Origin: Peribolospora baueri
Taxonomy: Eukaryota; Basidiomycota; Peribolosporomycetes; Peribolosporales; Peribolosporaceae
NCBI GenBank assembly: GCA_029717555.1
Contig: JAMDHS010000045.1
Span: 62,001 to 126,000, forward strand
DNA length: 64,000 bases
Direction: 5' to 3'
Shown: positions 11,776 to 22,264 of the stretch, in pieces
Position numbering within the stretch: the first letter of the stretch is position 1
Layout: each line of letters opens with the position of its first letter
Program-made: the position numbers and the translations under genes
Notes under the pieces: model-generated
What the model was told of the DNA's origin: nothing
Database searches by the model: none
The model's input: the letters and a program-made list of their open reading frames with translations, nothing else

Positions 11776-12106
11776 GGCGCCATCCCTCCAAGCGTGCTTC
11801 CCGTGGCCAGGCGCTTCACTATTTTGGGACGTTGGCTTTATTCTCTTTCCTTTCGACTGAGGAGCTCCTTGTACATCTACATGCGGTATTTCCCTAGTTC
11901 AGCGCTCCCAACAAGATATAACCCTGGTTCAGAATGGACCGATGTGATGAGAGTAGGAGCGAAGAAATCCCAGTCACACGTGTCCGGCACGGGCGAGTGC
12001 GGTCCGGTCCGAGTGATCGACAGGCCGCCGTGAATGATCACTTGACGTCGACTCCTAAAACCGGCTACTCCACCCGCCCTCGAACAAAATTACCTTGGTT
12101 GCCGTC
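11776..12106. other. Short intergenic stretch
   Basis: 331 bases between Sec61-beta and the RBR ligase, both on the plus strand; terminator and promoter space. No distinct element recognised. Confidence 0.4.
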
Positions 12107-15100
12107 ATGACCTCGGAGTTGGACGTCGCAGCATGCTTGGACATGCAGAAAGATGAGATGACAGCTTTGGAGGTAAGCATGCCACCTCAGTTCGTGTCAA
12201 AAGCGGTGCGAGTGCGACTATACGGAAGGAGGACTATCTGACGAGCGGCCGAGATCCGTGTGGCCACGCTTCCAGTCCATCTATCCTCCCGGCGTCTTCT
12301 CCTACTGCACTGGATCCGAAGGGCTTTTACAAGCGAGGATAGCGGTCCCCGTCCGCTTTCAATTTGAGCGATCGGTGGTCATCGCCACACGGAGGACGAC
12401 GCCTTCCCAACCTCCACCTGATCCGATCGCCTTTGCCACTTCCTCTTCCTCGGATGGGACTACCGGTTCTCTTTCCGCTCCTCATATGGCTGTGGCTCGG
12501 GGAGGCTTGGAAGCAGAGAGCGCTAATGGAAAACGAAAAGAAAAAGCTGTTGAAATGCTACCGGCGGCCACGAGTGGACTCCATCTTCGGCCTCAATCGC
12601 AGAACCGGACAGTGCAACACAGCCAGGATGGCGACAACGGCCGCCGAGGCGGAAGGCGTCGCAGGAATCGCGGTCGAAAGGGAACCCAGCAAGGAGGTAG
12701 CCAGTATGAAAACGACACTCGGAATCTTGGGCAGCCAAATCGAGAAGCGCGGCACGATCGAGACGTACCTCGACAGGAGGCGGGGCCTTGGCACCATGCG
12801 AACGGCACCGCGTCTGAGCGGAAAGCGGGAGCTCAACTATCCCTAAAGATGAACAAGGGCGCTCTTCGAGACGAGATCGGGCCTATGTCGTCGCGCCCGC
12901 CTATGCCGTCTGAACCGCCTTCATCTGTTATCGCGCCTTCGTCCTCGTCATCCTCACCCCCAATCCCGCCGACCCCGATCGAGTCGGAGACCAGACTCTC
13001 TCTCCTCCATCTGCCCCCGGTCATGTTGGAGGTGACTCTGCCTTCTTCCTACCCCCTGCACTCAGCTCCGACGATCACGTCACTCCGGTCGCCCTGGCTC
13101 ACCAACACTTTCTCGTCGAGGGAAGGCCGACGCTCAAAATTGAAGGCCAGATTGACTGAGATTTGGGATGAAGTACGGGCCGAGTCGCTATTCATGTGGA
13201 CCGAGTGGCTGTCGGAGGTCATGTGGGAGGAAGGAGAGGAGCTCAGGCTCGTAGACGGAGACGGGAGCATACGAGTTTGGGAAGAGGGTGAGTCGAGCTG
13301 CTGCGATCGTCTGGGCGCGTAGGATGGTGGGTTTGGACACTCATATCTCTTGCGTACATCATACTCCTCTCCTCCTGGCGCAGTAGACTCTCTTCCCGAC
13401 GTCGCTACCCCGTCTCGGTTAGCGCTGGAACTAGAGCGTTTTGATAAGGCTTCCCGTCAAGAACAGTTCGAAGGCGATAACTTCACTTGCGGCGTCTGCC
13501 TTGAGCACAAGAAAGGAGCTCAATGCGACAAGCTCAAGGCGTGTGGGCACGTGTGAGTTTATGTGCTTTCATACCTCTATTCCGCGTTTGCATGGATTGA
13601 TTCTTTTTAAGCCCCTTGTCGTCATGTGTAGCTTCTGTCGTGAGTGCTTGCGTGACTATTTCACGATGTGCATTCGCGAGGGATGGCCGAACCAGGTCGC
13701 TTGTCCGGATCCCGGCTGCACCAAGGCGCGCGCGAAAAGCGAGTGCACAGCGTCCGAGGATGGGGCCGTGCATCTCAATGGTACAGAAGCAGGTCGCGGC
13801 GGAACAATGAAGGGAAACGTCGATGAGGAGGAGCTGACGGGGATCGTCGGAAAAGAGCTGGTGAAAAGGTATCGGTGGCTCGTGGAGAAGGCGAGACTAG
13901 ATAGCGGTGAGTGAGCGTTGACCACAGAAACGCCTTTCGTTGCTTGCCCGTAGTAACTTACGGTCTACTCGTGCGTGACCTTCAGACCCTACCGTAAACT
14001 ATTGCCCGCGGGATGCCTGCCAAGCTGCCGTGATAAAACCTCCGGATGTGTCAGGCAAAGGCGATGGCGGAATGTACGAGCGTCTTCGGGAATGTCCCAA
14101 GTGTGGTTACGTCTTCTGCGTCTACTGCCGTGAGTTGCGGGGTCACCCTCTTTCTTGACCTTCTCGTCACCCTCACGCTCACTCTCGCGCTGTTCCATTT
14201 CCGCTCCATTTGACTCTCGGTCTGGCTGCAAAGGCAAAACTTGGTGCGATCTCTCTTTCTCGAGACTTGGTCGAGCCGTTCATTTCGCTCACGTTCCGAC
14301 GGCCTTCGCCTCGTCCCGGATGTCGATCATTTTCAGGCACGGCAAGGCCTTTTGCTCCCTTAGCTCGGCGAGCTCGTTGGTATCCGAATATTTGTCTCAC
14401 CCCGCCGGTTCTTCTCAGCGTAAGGCAATGGAGGCCAAGTAGTGAGTGCTTTCTGGCGGTCGCCCTACTTTGCGCCTCGGTCTCTCACCGCTTCCACTGC
14501 GCGCACCCAACAGCGGACGCGTCAACATCGAGCGCCTGGTTCGCCAATACGAGGAGACAAAGGCAAACGACGACTGGCTTAAAGGAAATACGACCGCTTG
14601 TCCCACTTGCGACACGCAAATCGAGAAGAGCTGTGAGTTAGCCATGCCTTCTGCATCGCGCACATGGCTCTCATCCTTTTCGTCTCCTCGGTGGTCTGAC
14701 GGATCCATTTTATCTCCTCTCCTTCCCGTTTCTGATTGCCAGCCGGATGCAATCATATGGAGTGCGGTCGATGTCACACGCACTTCTGTTACATGTGCGC
14801 TGCGAGGATAAAGGCCAGCGAACCTGTGAGGCCTTTCGTCTCTTACCCGTCCGGCTCGATCGATCTCAGTTCATCTCGATCCTATTTGATACTCACCTCA
14901 CGTCCTTTGTTTGCGTTCGCGTTGCGTCAAGTACAAACACTTCAACACGCCCGGCACGAGGTGCTTCCAGCGTCTCTTCGACGGCGCCCTTCCGCCCGGA
15001 GAAGTTGGGTATGGGGAGATCATGTTCGACGACTGGAACGGGCTCGGAGGAGCGGGGATTGTGTTCGACGACTGGAGGAACGAGCCCTTTCTGGCCGACT

Positions 15101-15129
15101 ACGTGGAGGATTATGAGTATTATGTATGA
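12107..15129 (+). CDS. RBR-type E3 ubiquitin ligase with split RWD domain (RNF14/Itt1-like)
   Basis: Ten exons: 12107-12172, 12276-13287, 13384-13552, 13632-13906, 13986-14129, 14234-14243, 14337-14441, 14514-14632, 14743-14825 and 14932-15129, for 726 residues. The N-terminus starts an RWD domain (about 13-50) which resumes near 269 (LPPVMLEVTLPSSYPL) after a roughly 200-residue Ser/Pro/Arg-rich insert. RING1 begins at C395/C398 (CGVC) with C413, H415, C418 and C421. The in-between ring follows (CPKCGYVFCVYC, then TWHG), and Rcat is CPTC ... GCNHMECGRCHTHFCYMC, with C641 the expected catalytic cysteine that forms a ubiquitin thioester. The tail KHFNTPGTRCFQRLF is typical of RNF14. Human RNF14 acts on stalled ribosomes and crosslinked proteins; yeast Itt1 modulates termination. 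Exon 6 is only 10 bases. Substrates are unknown here. Confidence 0.93.
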
Positions 15130-15959
15130 TCGAGCAGAGCAGCTGTGGCCGCCGTGGGCGAGTCTAATGGGTGCCGCGGTTCATAGTCGCCCGAGCACGC
15201 GTATGAGATGAACACCGCCTTCTACCACTAGTGAGTTATGTACCGAGGTGCGATATCCTCGATTTCAGGAAGAATTTCATGACCTTGGAGGAGCGCGGGT
15301 GCCGGACGGACACTGGACAGAATGCACGGCCTCATCGCTCGCACGTTGCACAGGAGTTGGAAGCAAATGGGAAACCAGGTCCTTAGCCACGACCCGCTCG
15401 CTCCTGGTTGAGAAAGGTAAAGGATCTCAGTGGTCGCACCGACTGTTCTTCGCCAGCGTGTAGCGAGCTTGCTTACACCTCGTTTACATACATGTAAACA
15501 TCGCTAGAGATGTCTCGAGCATGCTGTTCGTGAGCGCACTCTCTCATCGGCCGTCCCCTCGGTAAGGCTAACGTCAGCAAATCGAGCTGGTCCGTGCTTC
15601 GCTGCGGCAAGCGACGGCTTTTCCACGTGGTCGCGCAAGAGTAGATTAGACTTCTTGTGATCGGTGCGCAAGTTGCCGGCGCTAACCATCTTTCATCCCC
15701 TCTAACCCCTCTTCGTCCACCCACCCTCGCCTTTCTCTCACCACCGTACCACCCCACGTTTGCTGGCTGTAAAGTTTTAAGGAGCAGCACGTCTTCGAAT
15801 GCGCGGACGGCCGTCTTGCTCCTGATCTCCTGGAAGCTCTGCTCTTGCTCTCGCCTCAGACCGCATTCATTCTCCTTTCCCGCCCACCTTCAGCGAGAAA
15901 CCGCCTGCCCTCGCTCGGTCGTCTAGTTGTCAATAGCGAAAAGCAAGACAGGACCCGAT
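15130..15959. other. Intergenic stretch
   Basis: Between two plus-strand genes. Open frames are short and unconserved. The last 300 bases are pyrimidine-rich (CTCTCACC, CTCCTTTCC runs), as is common just upstream of fungal start codons. Confidence 0.4.
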
Positions 15960-17031
15960 ATGGCCGACGCGCGAAGGCGCAACGCGTCGGCAGCGATGCT
16001 CCAGACGTCTGCACCCGCCGCGAGCACGCTGGGCGTCCCTCGTACTAGCAGCAGCGAGAGGCAGGTGCGACACCCGCCGGGAGGGGTGTCTGAGGAGGGC
16101 GAGCTGGCGAGGAGGGCACCGCGGGCGGTGAAGAACGGTGAGCGCGACGGATCGGAAGAATGCGCCGGCGACGGTGCTCATTACCGTTTGTTGTATTGGG
16201 CTGGCCTGACCCCGACTCGCTCGAACAGTGATGAAGCAACTCAAATACGTCGTCGGAGGTGCGCTCGTCGTATGGTGGTTCGATGTGTGAGCACGCCTTT
16301 TGTCCTTTCCTCTCTTCCCGTTATTGTGTGTCTGAACCTTTCGTTTTTCCCTTCTCGTCGCGCGCCGCTCAGTGCGACTCAGATTCGCAACGTATACGAA
16401 TCGGACGGCTGGGCGTCGTGAGTGGGTCCTGTTCTCCGGAACACAGAGAAGGAGCGAGGCGCTCTTTGTATCACCAGATAGAATTGACCTAGTCCGCCCC
16501 ATCTCACACCGACCCCGTTCGGTTTGCCTCCTTTCCCCTTCCACACTGCAGGAGGTTATTGGTCATCTCTCTCGCCTTCGGCGCCGCTACTGTCGGCCTT
16601 TTCCTCTACCTCCTCATGCTACCTTACCGAGGGATTACCCCAGATGTGAGTGTCTTTTTCTTTCTCTTCGTTAGCTCAAACGGTCTCTTGCTTTTTTTCT
16701 GTAAATTTCTGTGCTTGTGCATCGCGACCGAACGTCGAACGTGTGAAGTGTGATATTGCTGACGGTGGTACGTCGCTCCCCCTTTCCTTCACCCCACCTT
16801 CCATTCCACCCCGGGCAGTACCCCAACTGGCGCATCTCCCCGCCCCTCTCTTATACTATCCCCCTCCTCACCTTCACCATCCTTTGCGGCCTGCTCTCCC
16901 TCTTCGTCACCCTTTCCGTCGGCGACGCCTCCCGCCTCGGCTGGGCCGGCGCGGCGCTGGGCAGCTTGGCGTCGTACGCGCTCGCCTTCGGGATCATCGG
17001 GCTTTTGCCCGCCAAGACGAGGGCAGATTGA
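15960..17031 (+). CDS. TMEM128-like four-helix membrane protein
   Basis: Exons 15960-16137, 16229-16286, 16373-16417, 16552-16645 and 16819-17031 give 195 residues. After a 60-residue polar, Arg/Ser-rich head come four hydrophobic helices: about 65-80 (VVGGALVVWWFDVAT), 95-118 (LLVISLAFGAATVGLFLYLL), 137-157 (IPLLTFTILCGLLSLFVTL) and 165-190 (LGWAGAALGSLASYALAFGI). Helix spacing, the aromatic-Asp end of helix 1 and the YP...IP entry into helix 3 resemble animal TMEM128, a small ER-type protein of unknown role. That match is from memory of the family pattern and is moderate. An in-frame non-ATG extension upstream was not used; the first ATG in the frame is taken. Confidence 0.75.
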
Positions 17032-18088
17032 CAGGTCGTCTTGGGCCGATGCGGGGTGCGAAACGGGGTCGGCCCGAGGTTTGCGTTCACGAAAGGTGCG
17101 GGTCGCGGGGGAAGGGTATGCCTGATGGATTCATAATTTCTCGGTGGGAGCGCTAGAGAGGGGGAGAGGGGGATGTGTGAGGGAGGGAGGAGGAAGGGTG
17201 TGACGGCGAGTGGGCGCGGAAGGGCTCGCATGTGGTCTCCTTCCGTATTTCTTGCATCTCGCGTACATGGGGGGCCGCCATTCGGTCGAGACGAGGCTGC
17301 CTGGACCGTGCTCTTGTATTCGACCCGAACGCGACTTCTGGTCGATCAGACGACCGCATCTTTCCTCCCTCCCACTCCCTCATCGCCATCCATCCGTCCA
17401 TGCTTCCATCATCGAGCGGCGGGCGCGGTCTCTGGCCCGTAGCCCAACCCAGCCCCGCCCAGCCCCGCCCAGCCCCGCCCAGCCCAGATCAACTGCAGCG
17501 GACTTGTTTCTGCCTCTACCGCTGCCTCTGCTTCGTCCCCTCCGTTCGCGCTTCTTTGGACCATCGGAATATAGAAAGCGCGCTCTTGACACGACATGTT
17601 CGTTAGATGAGGACGGGATCGGGATCGGGATCGGCTCCTTTTGATCCCTGGCGTTCGAAACGGAGCGAAGAAGCGGCCGGGCCAAACGAACATCTTTCGT
17701 CACGCGTGCCCATGCGTGTCTGTCTGTCTGTCCACGGCGTACCTGCCCCTCCCTCCCGCGGACTCGCCTGGGTGCACTGCGCTCCAAGCTGAGTAAGCCA
17801 CGTCGAACAGGCTCAAAGGGATCGAGTCAGACGTACAAGCAGTGCTCGAGTGATCTACTCCACGGCATGTGCGAACGGCACTTCGTCCTCTATACGGCGA
17901 TGATGATGTGCGGACAAGGAAAGAAGGGCGACCTGTCTTCGCGGTTTCGCACGTGTCGGTGTAACGACGGGCGCGACTCGGTGCGGGTCCACGCAAAACG
18001 CAGGGTGGTTGGGGAGGTCTATATCGGTGAATTGCGGCCCGTGCCGCGAGCCATCCTACATATGATACACGTCCCTGCGTTAAGGTCA
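17032..18088. other. Intergenic stretch between converging genes
   Basis: One kilobase between the TMEM128-like gene (+) and Rpb4 (-). It includes a short tandem of cagccccgcc units near 17451-17480, gggatc repeats near 17617-17633 and a tgtc run near 17717-17732. No gene supported. Confidence 0.45.
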
Positions 18089-19465
18089 TCAGGACTGGAA
18101 CTTGCGAAGCGTGCTGATCTCATTCAGGAGCGCCGCCAAGGTATCCTCGTCGATGCGTGTCAGACTGGAAGACGAGCCGGGGACGACGGTAGATCACGAC
18201 GAACGGTAGGATAACGGAACGAGAGGGTAGAAGGAGCGCGAAAGAGGGATGGAAAAGTCGTCAGTCCAGGCGTACGTCTTACCACCTTGGGGCCCAGATG
18301 GCTGTTCGCTCCAACCACGTCCGCAGCAAAGAACTTCCTGCCAGACGCTCCTCCACTAGGATCTTTATCTAGTCGCGCGAAACGAGGAGAACAGCTCACC
18401 TTGGAATAAGCGTTGTGGCCTCTTCGACGGTCTCACAAGCGAGATTACCAAGCTGTGCCTGCTCGAACGAAGTCAGTTGAGGCTCCTTCCGAAGCGTTCT
18501 AGATGCCCAAGAAGGGAAGGGAACGGAAGAGGCAGGACGGAGGGCAGGGAAGGACAGGAAGGTTCACTTAAGCCCAGTCGGCATCCCACGTTGTTCCCGT
18601 AAAAGGCGAGGACGAGCTGAGGTAGTACGCACTCTCGCACGGCCTCCGCCGTCTCCGCGTTGTGGTAGAGCGAGAATTTGTTGACAAACTCGAGCGTCTT
18701 CTGATAGACGCTACAATGGAAAAAAGAGGGCGTAGATGACGTGTAATGGAATGGAAAACATGTCAGAAAGGAGACGTCCGTCCATCCATCATAAGTCCAC
18801 GTGAGTCGAGGGTGCCACCGCTCATATCATGTATTTGACAGGCATCCCTCGTTCAGGGTGAGGGCGTCCTCTCTATAGGAACACTCACGGCGAGTTGACA
18901 GGAACCTGTGCGCCGTGTCTCTCCGACGTGGCGTCGAGGAGCAGCTTGACCTCGGAGATCATGAGGCATGACGAATCTTTGAAATCTGGGGAGCATACGA
19001 ACCGAAATACGAGCTATGCGTCAGAGCCGTCATTCTTGGGGAGTCTCACCCGCTCATACTGCCAACCGTACGCCGACGCCCGATTCCTTCTGTGTTCGGG
19101 TGCATGGTGTACGCAAAAGCCCGTCAGAGGCGCTCTGCCTCCCACACGTCTCCAGGACGGTGGCGAGGACGGAGGCGACAAACGCGCCGAGCACCCTGGT
19201 CCGATATCAACCTTGGCTAAGCCGCCCGTCCGCTGCCTCCCATCGACCAGGTCTATCCAACCCAACGGGCGTCCATCCATCCATTCATCCATCCATCGTC
19301 CGTGCGTCCGTCATCCGTTCCATCCACCCGTCCCCTCGGCCCGGGACCGTCGCATCGCCCCCCGATCGCCCTGGAGCTGCGTCGCGCTGACTCACCAGGC
19401 CCGAGCTTGAGCGAGCCCGCGTCCTCATCATCCTGCACATGCCTCCTATGACGGTGAGAGGACAT
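18089..19465 (-). CDS. RPB4: RNA polymerase II subunit Rpb4
   Basis: Five exons: 19465-19396, 18985-18889, 18710-18633, 18498-18400 and 18164-18089; 139 residues. Family blocks appear in order: LKLGP near 19-23, then ISEVKLLLDATSERHG, VYQKTLEFVNKFSLY, FEQAQLGNLACETVEEATTL, IPSLTRIDEDTLAALLNEI and the end LRKFQS. Rpb4 pairs with Rpb7 as the dissociable stalk of RNA polymerase II, needed for initiation and linked to mRNA export and decay. The length is near that of animal and fission-yeast Rpb4, lacking the long insert of Saccharomyces. The first intron (about 410 bases, 18986-19395) is unusually long for this window. The fourth intron contains an open stretch that was not used, since skipping it restores IPSLTRIDED exactly. 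Confidence 0.93.
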
Positions 19466-22264
19466 GGCGAGTGGCGGTTCTCGAAAGAGAGTGGGAGAGG
19501 TCAAAGGCGCGTGGATGGGGGACGATATCGAGGGCAAGGGTTTTTACCGCGTATAGCCGCTTACATGCGGGGCCGGCCCGCAGTCTTCCCTTCGCTCCCT
19601 TCGGACGCCCCCTCTCGGCTGGTTCAGGCATCCAAACGCAGCCCCACAGGGGTGCTGTATGTGCACGCACGGGTCATTGAAGCCTCTCGGAGCTCGCTCA
19701 GGATAGCCAGAGGCTGGAAGGGGCGGGTCTGGGTGCTGAATGGGGGGGCGTTGGAGCTCACACATGGACGTCTGATTTCGAAGCAGAGATACGGAGCTTC
19801 GTGGGGCGTCTGGTTCGCAGAGGATCGGTCTTGTTCGCCTCTTCGCCCCCCCCACCCCCCCCCCCGCGGCGAGCACTACGTCGGTTACGAGGCGATCGAC
19901 GAGAATACGTCGGCAAATCAACGGTCGTCCGTTCTCGTTGACCTACTGGTCGGAGCGCCTGGCTTTACTTTACTTGGTCGAGCGGACGGAGTGCGCCACA
20001 CTCGTGTCGCCCAAGATCTGTTTCTGTCTCAGGCCGAACGACGTCCTCGCACGCAGGGGTTGGGGAGGCTCAGGACGTCGGACGTGAAGAGGATACCAAA
20101 GGAGGAACGGCTGACGGAGTTCACATGCTCAGCGACCTGCACGATGGTCTAGGGCACCCCCCCTTTGCCCCCAGTTGCATCTAAGCTTCACGCCGGCCTG
20201 GCACGCGTGAGGCGCGCTTGATCGACGTGCTGGGGAAGACTGTGTCTTCGCGCAAACTAGCGAGTGCTGGCCGGCGTCGAGCTCGGACGGTCGGGTCAGC
20301 CATGCATCCTCCTCGAACGCCGCTCACGCCTGGTCGAACGCGAGCGGTCGGACGTCGCCGCGTGACCGTCTGTGGACGCCGTACGAGCACGGCAGGAAAG
20401 TCTGCCCGCAGGACGCAGTGAACCAAACGACTGTTCCATAGCAGACCTCGATCGGCGCCGTTCGCCTCCGACCCCGTCCGACCGCGTCGCGCATGCAACG
20501 GCCGGTGTGGGCGGCGTTCGCGTGTGCAAGGCGGACTTCAAAGGTGGAGATAAAATGTGATCTCGTCAAGATGGCACGAGGAGGAGCGCGACGACGACGG
20601 ACAACGTGAGCAAGCCCCTGCTTTCTTTTTCTTTTTTTGACAGAACAAGGTAGGACGCAAGTGTTGCTTGCCGCACGGGTCGCTTTGCCGACGTCAGAAT
20701 GTTCATTGGAGGAAGGGGCAGGATGGATGCAAAGGAAGTAAAGGATGACATCGTCTAACTCGTCTGGCAGACGAGTCCCGTCCGGCCCCTTAGCATGTGT
20801 ATGTCCGTTCGATCGCACCGAACGTGGGCATCCCCAGTGACGTGCGCGACCGGCTCGCCCTTCTCTCTCCGTCCGTCCATCCCTCCTTCCGTCCGCTTGT
20901 CCGCCCGTCCGCTTGTCCGCCCGTCCGCTTGTCCGCCCGTCCGCTTGTCCGCCCGTCCGCTCGCCCGCTTGCCCAGCCGCCTGCGGGCGCAAGAGGAAGA
21001 GCAGAGCGTCGTCGCGCTGGAGACGGGATCTAGGTCGACGTGGAGAGCGCAATGGCGCGGTGGTGAAGAGAAGAGAAGAGAAGAGAAGAGAAGAGCGAGT
21101 GTCGGCGCCGACGGCCGCCCAAGTCAAGTCAAGTCGAGTCGAGTGCGTCGGCCGGTCCGGTCAGTCGTGCGAGGTTGCAAGGTGCAAGGTGCGAGGAACG
21201 TCGAGCTGCAGGGCGAAGGCCAAATTCGGGCGCTTGTGCGACGCTCGGCGGCTGCGGTTCCTCGTCTTGACCAAAATCACGCCCTCACTCGTCCCTGAGT
21301 CGAACTCGACCGCCGTCCCCATCTCCTTCCTTGCTCCCTCTCTCTTCTCTCTTCCCTTCTTCTCGCCCTCTCGACCCCCTCTCTTCGCGCCTCGGCCGTC
21401 GCCCAAGGCCGTCGCACGCTTCCCCCCGTCTCCTCGTCTTTTCTTCCACCCTCCTTCGCGACACGCACACACCCCACGTTCCTCCAACGACCCATCCTGT
21501 CCGCCCTCGGCGGCGAGCAACTGCAAGAAAGGAAGGCGCCTCGCCTCCTTGGCCGCTCTAGCTCCTCCTGCCCTCCCTCCTCTCTCTTCCTCCACATCGC
21601 GTCCGCCGGCGCCGGCCACGTCCATTTGTCCTGCCAAGGTTCGAGCGCGGCCGACCCCCTGAAACCGGACAGCGGACACCGGACAAGCGCTGCGTACAAG
21701 GACCGATATATCACCGTGCCCGCTCTCCAGGGCAGATCCATACACCCGCCCTCTGCACTTTGCCCTTCCTTCCAAAGACGCCGTCGAACCGACCCGCATG
21801 CTATAAGATTACCCCCCCAGCATATCGTCGCTCGTCCCGACACAAGTACGCGACGCGGACACGGACACGGACCAACCCCGAGCGAAAGGAGAAATCGTCG
21901 ACAGGGGACGAGACGGCAAACGGAGGGAGCGAACGAGCGGCTCGGTGACCGACGCTCCCCATCTCTGCTCACTCCTCTCCAGTCCACCGCGTCCTCCGTC
22001 TTCCTTCTCCTTCCCCTTCCTCTGCCCGTGAGAGCCGGTCGGCGATCGCGCTGTCCCGTCCAGTTCGACCCGGTGCATCGGTACATCGCACTGACCCGTT
22101 AAAGGGGGCCCAGCCGTGGCGGTCGTCAAACCGCACGTCCCGAATAGCTGCCGGCCAGCCCGGCGCCATCCGTCCCTTCTCTCAGGCAGCAAGCCAGGTC
22201 GGACGAGGCCAGGCAAGGACAAGCCGCGACCGCCGTCGCTGCCGGTCGTCCCGCCTTGTCCGAC
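19466..22264. other. Long divergent intergenic region
   Basis: 2.8 kb between the starts of Rpb4 (-) and the large unknown protein (+). It contains a C-run near 19846-19866, the 16-base tandem array listed separately, a gaaga run near 21066-21092 and tcaag/tcgag repeats near 21120-21145. The last 800 bases are pyrimidine-rich (CTCTTCTCTC tracts), fitting a long 5' leader of the downstream gene. Several open frames of 150-270 codons occur on both strands but are compositional shadows. Confidence 0.5.
20890..20972. repeat. 16-base tandem array (gtccgcttgtccgccc unit)
   Basis: About five direct copies of gtccgcttgtccgccc with late copies degenerating to gctcgcccgcttgccc. Too short-unit and without spacers to be a CRISPR; a minisatellite. 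Confidence 0.9.

Noticed and set aside
18165-18399. Possible extra Rpb4 exon (KFFAADVVGANSHLGPK)
   Set aside because: The stretch is open but including it destroys the conserved IPSLTRIDED junction that forms when it is removed as an intron.
20890-20972. CRISPR-like array
   Set aside because: Units are contiguous 16-base copies with no spacers, in a eukaryotic genome; a minisatellite.
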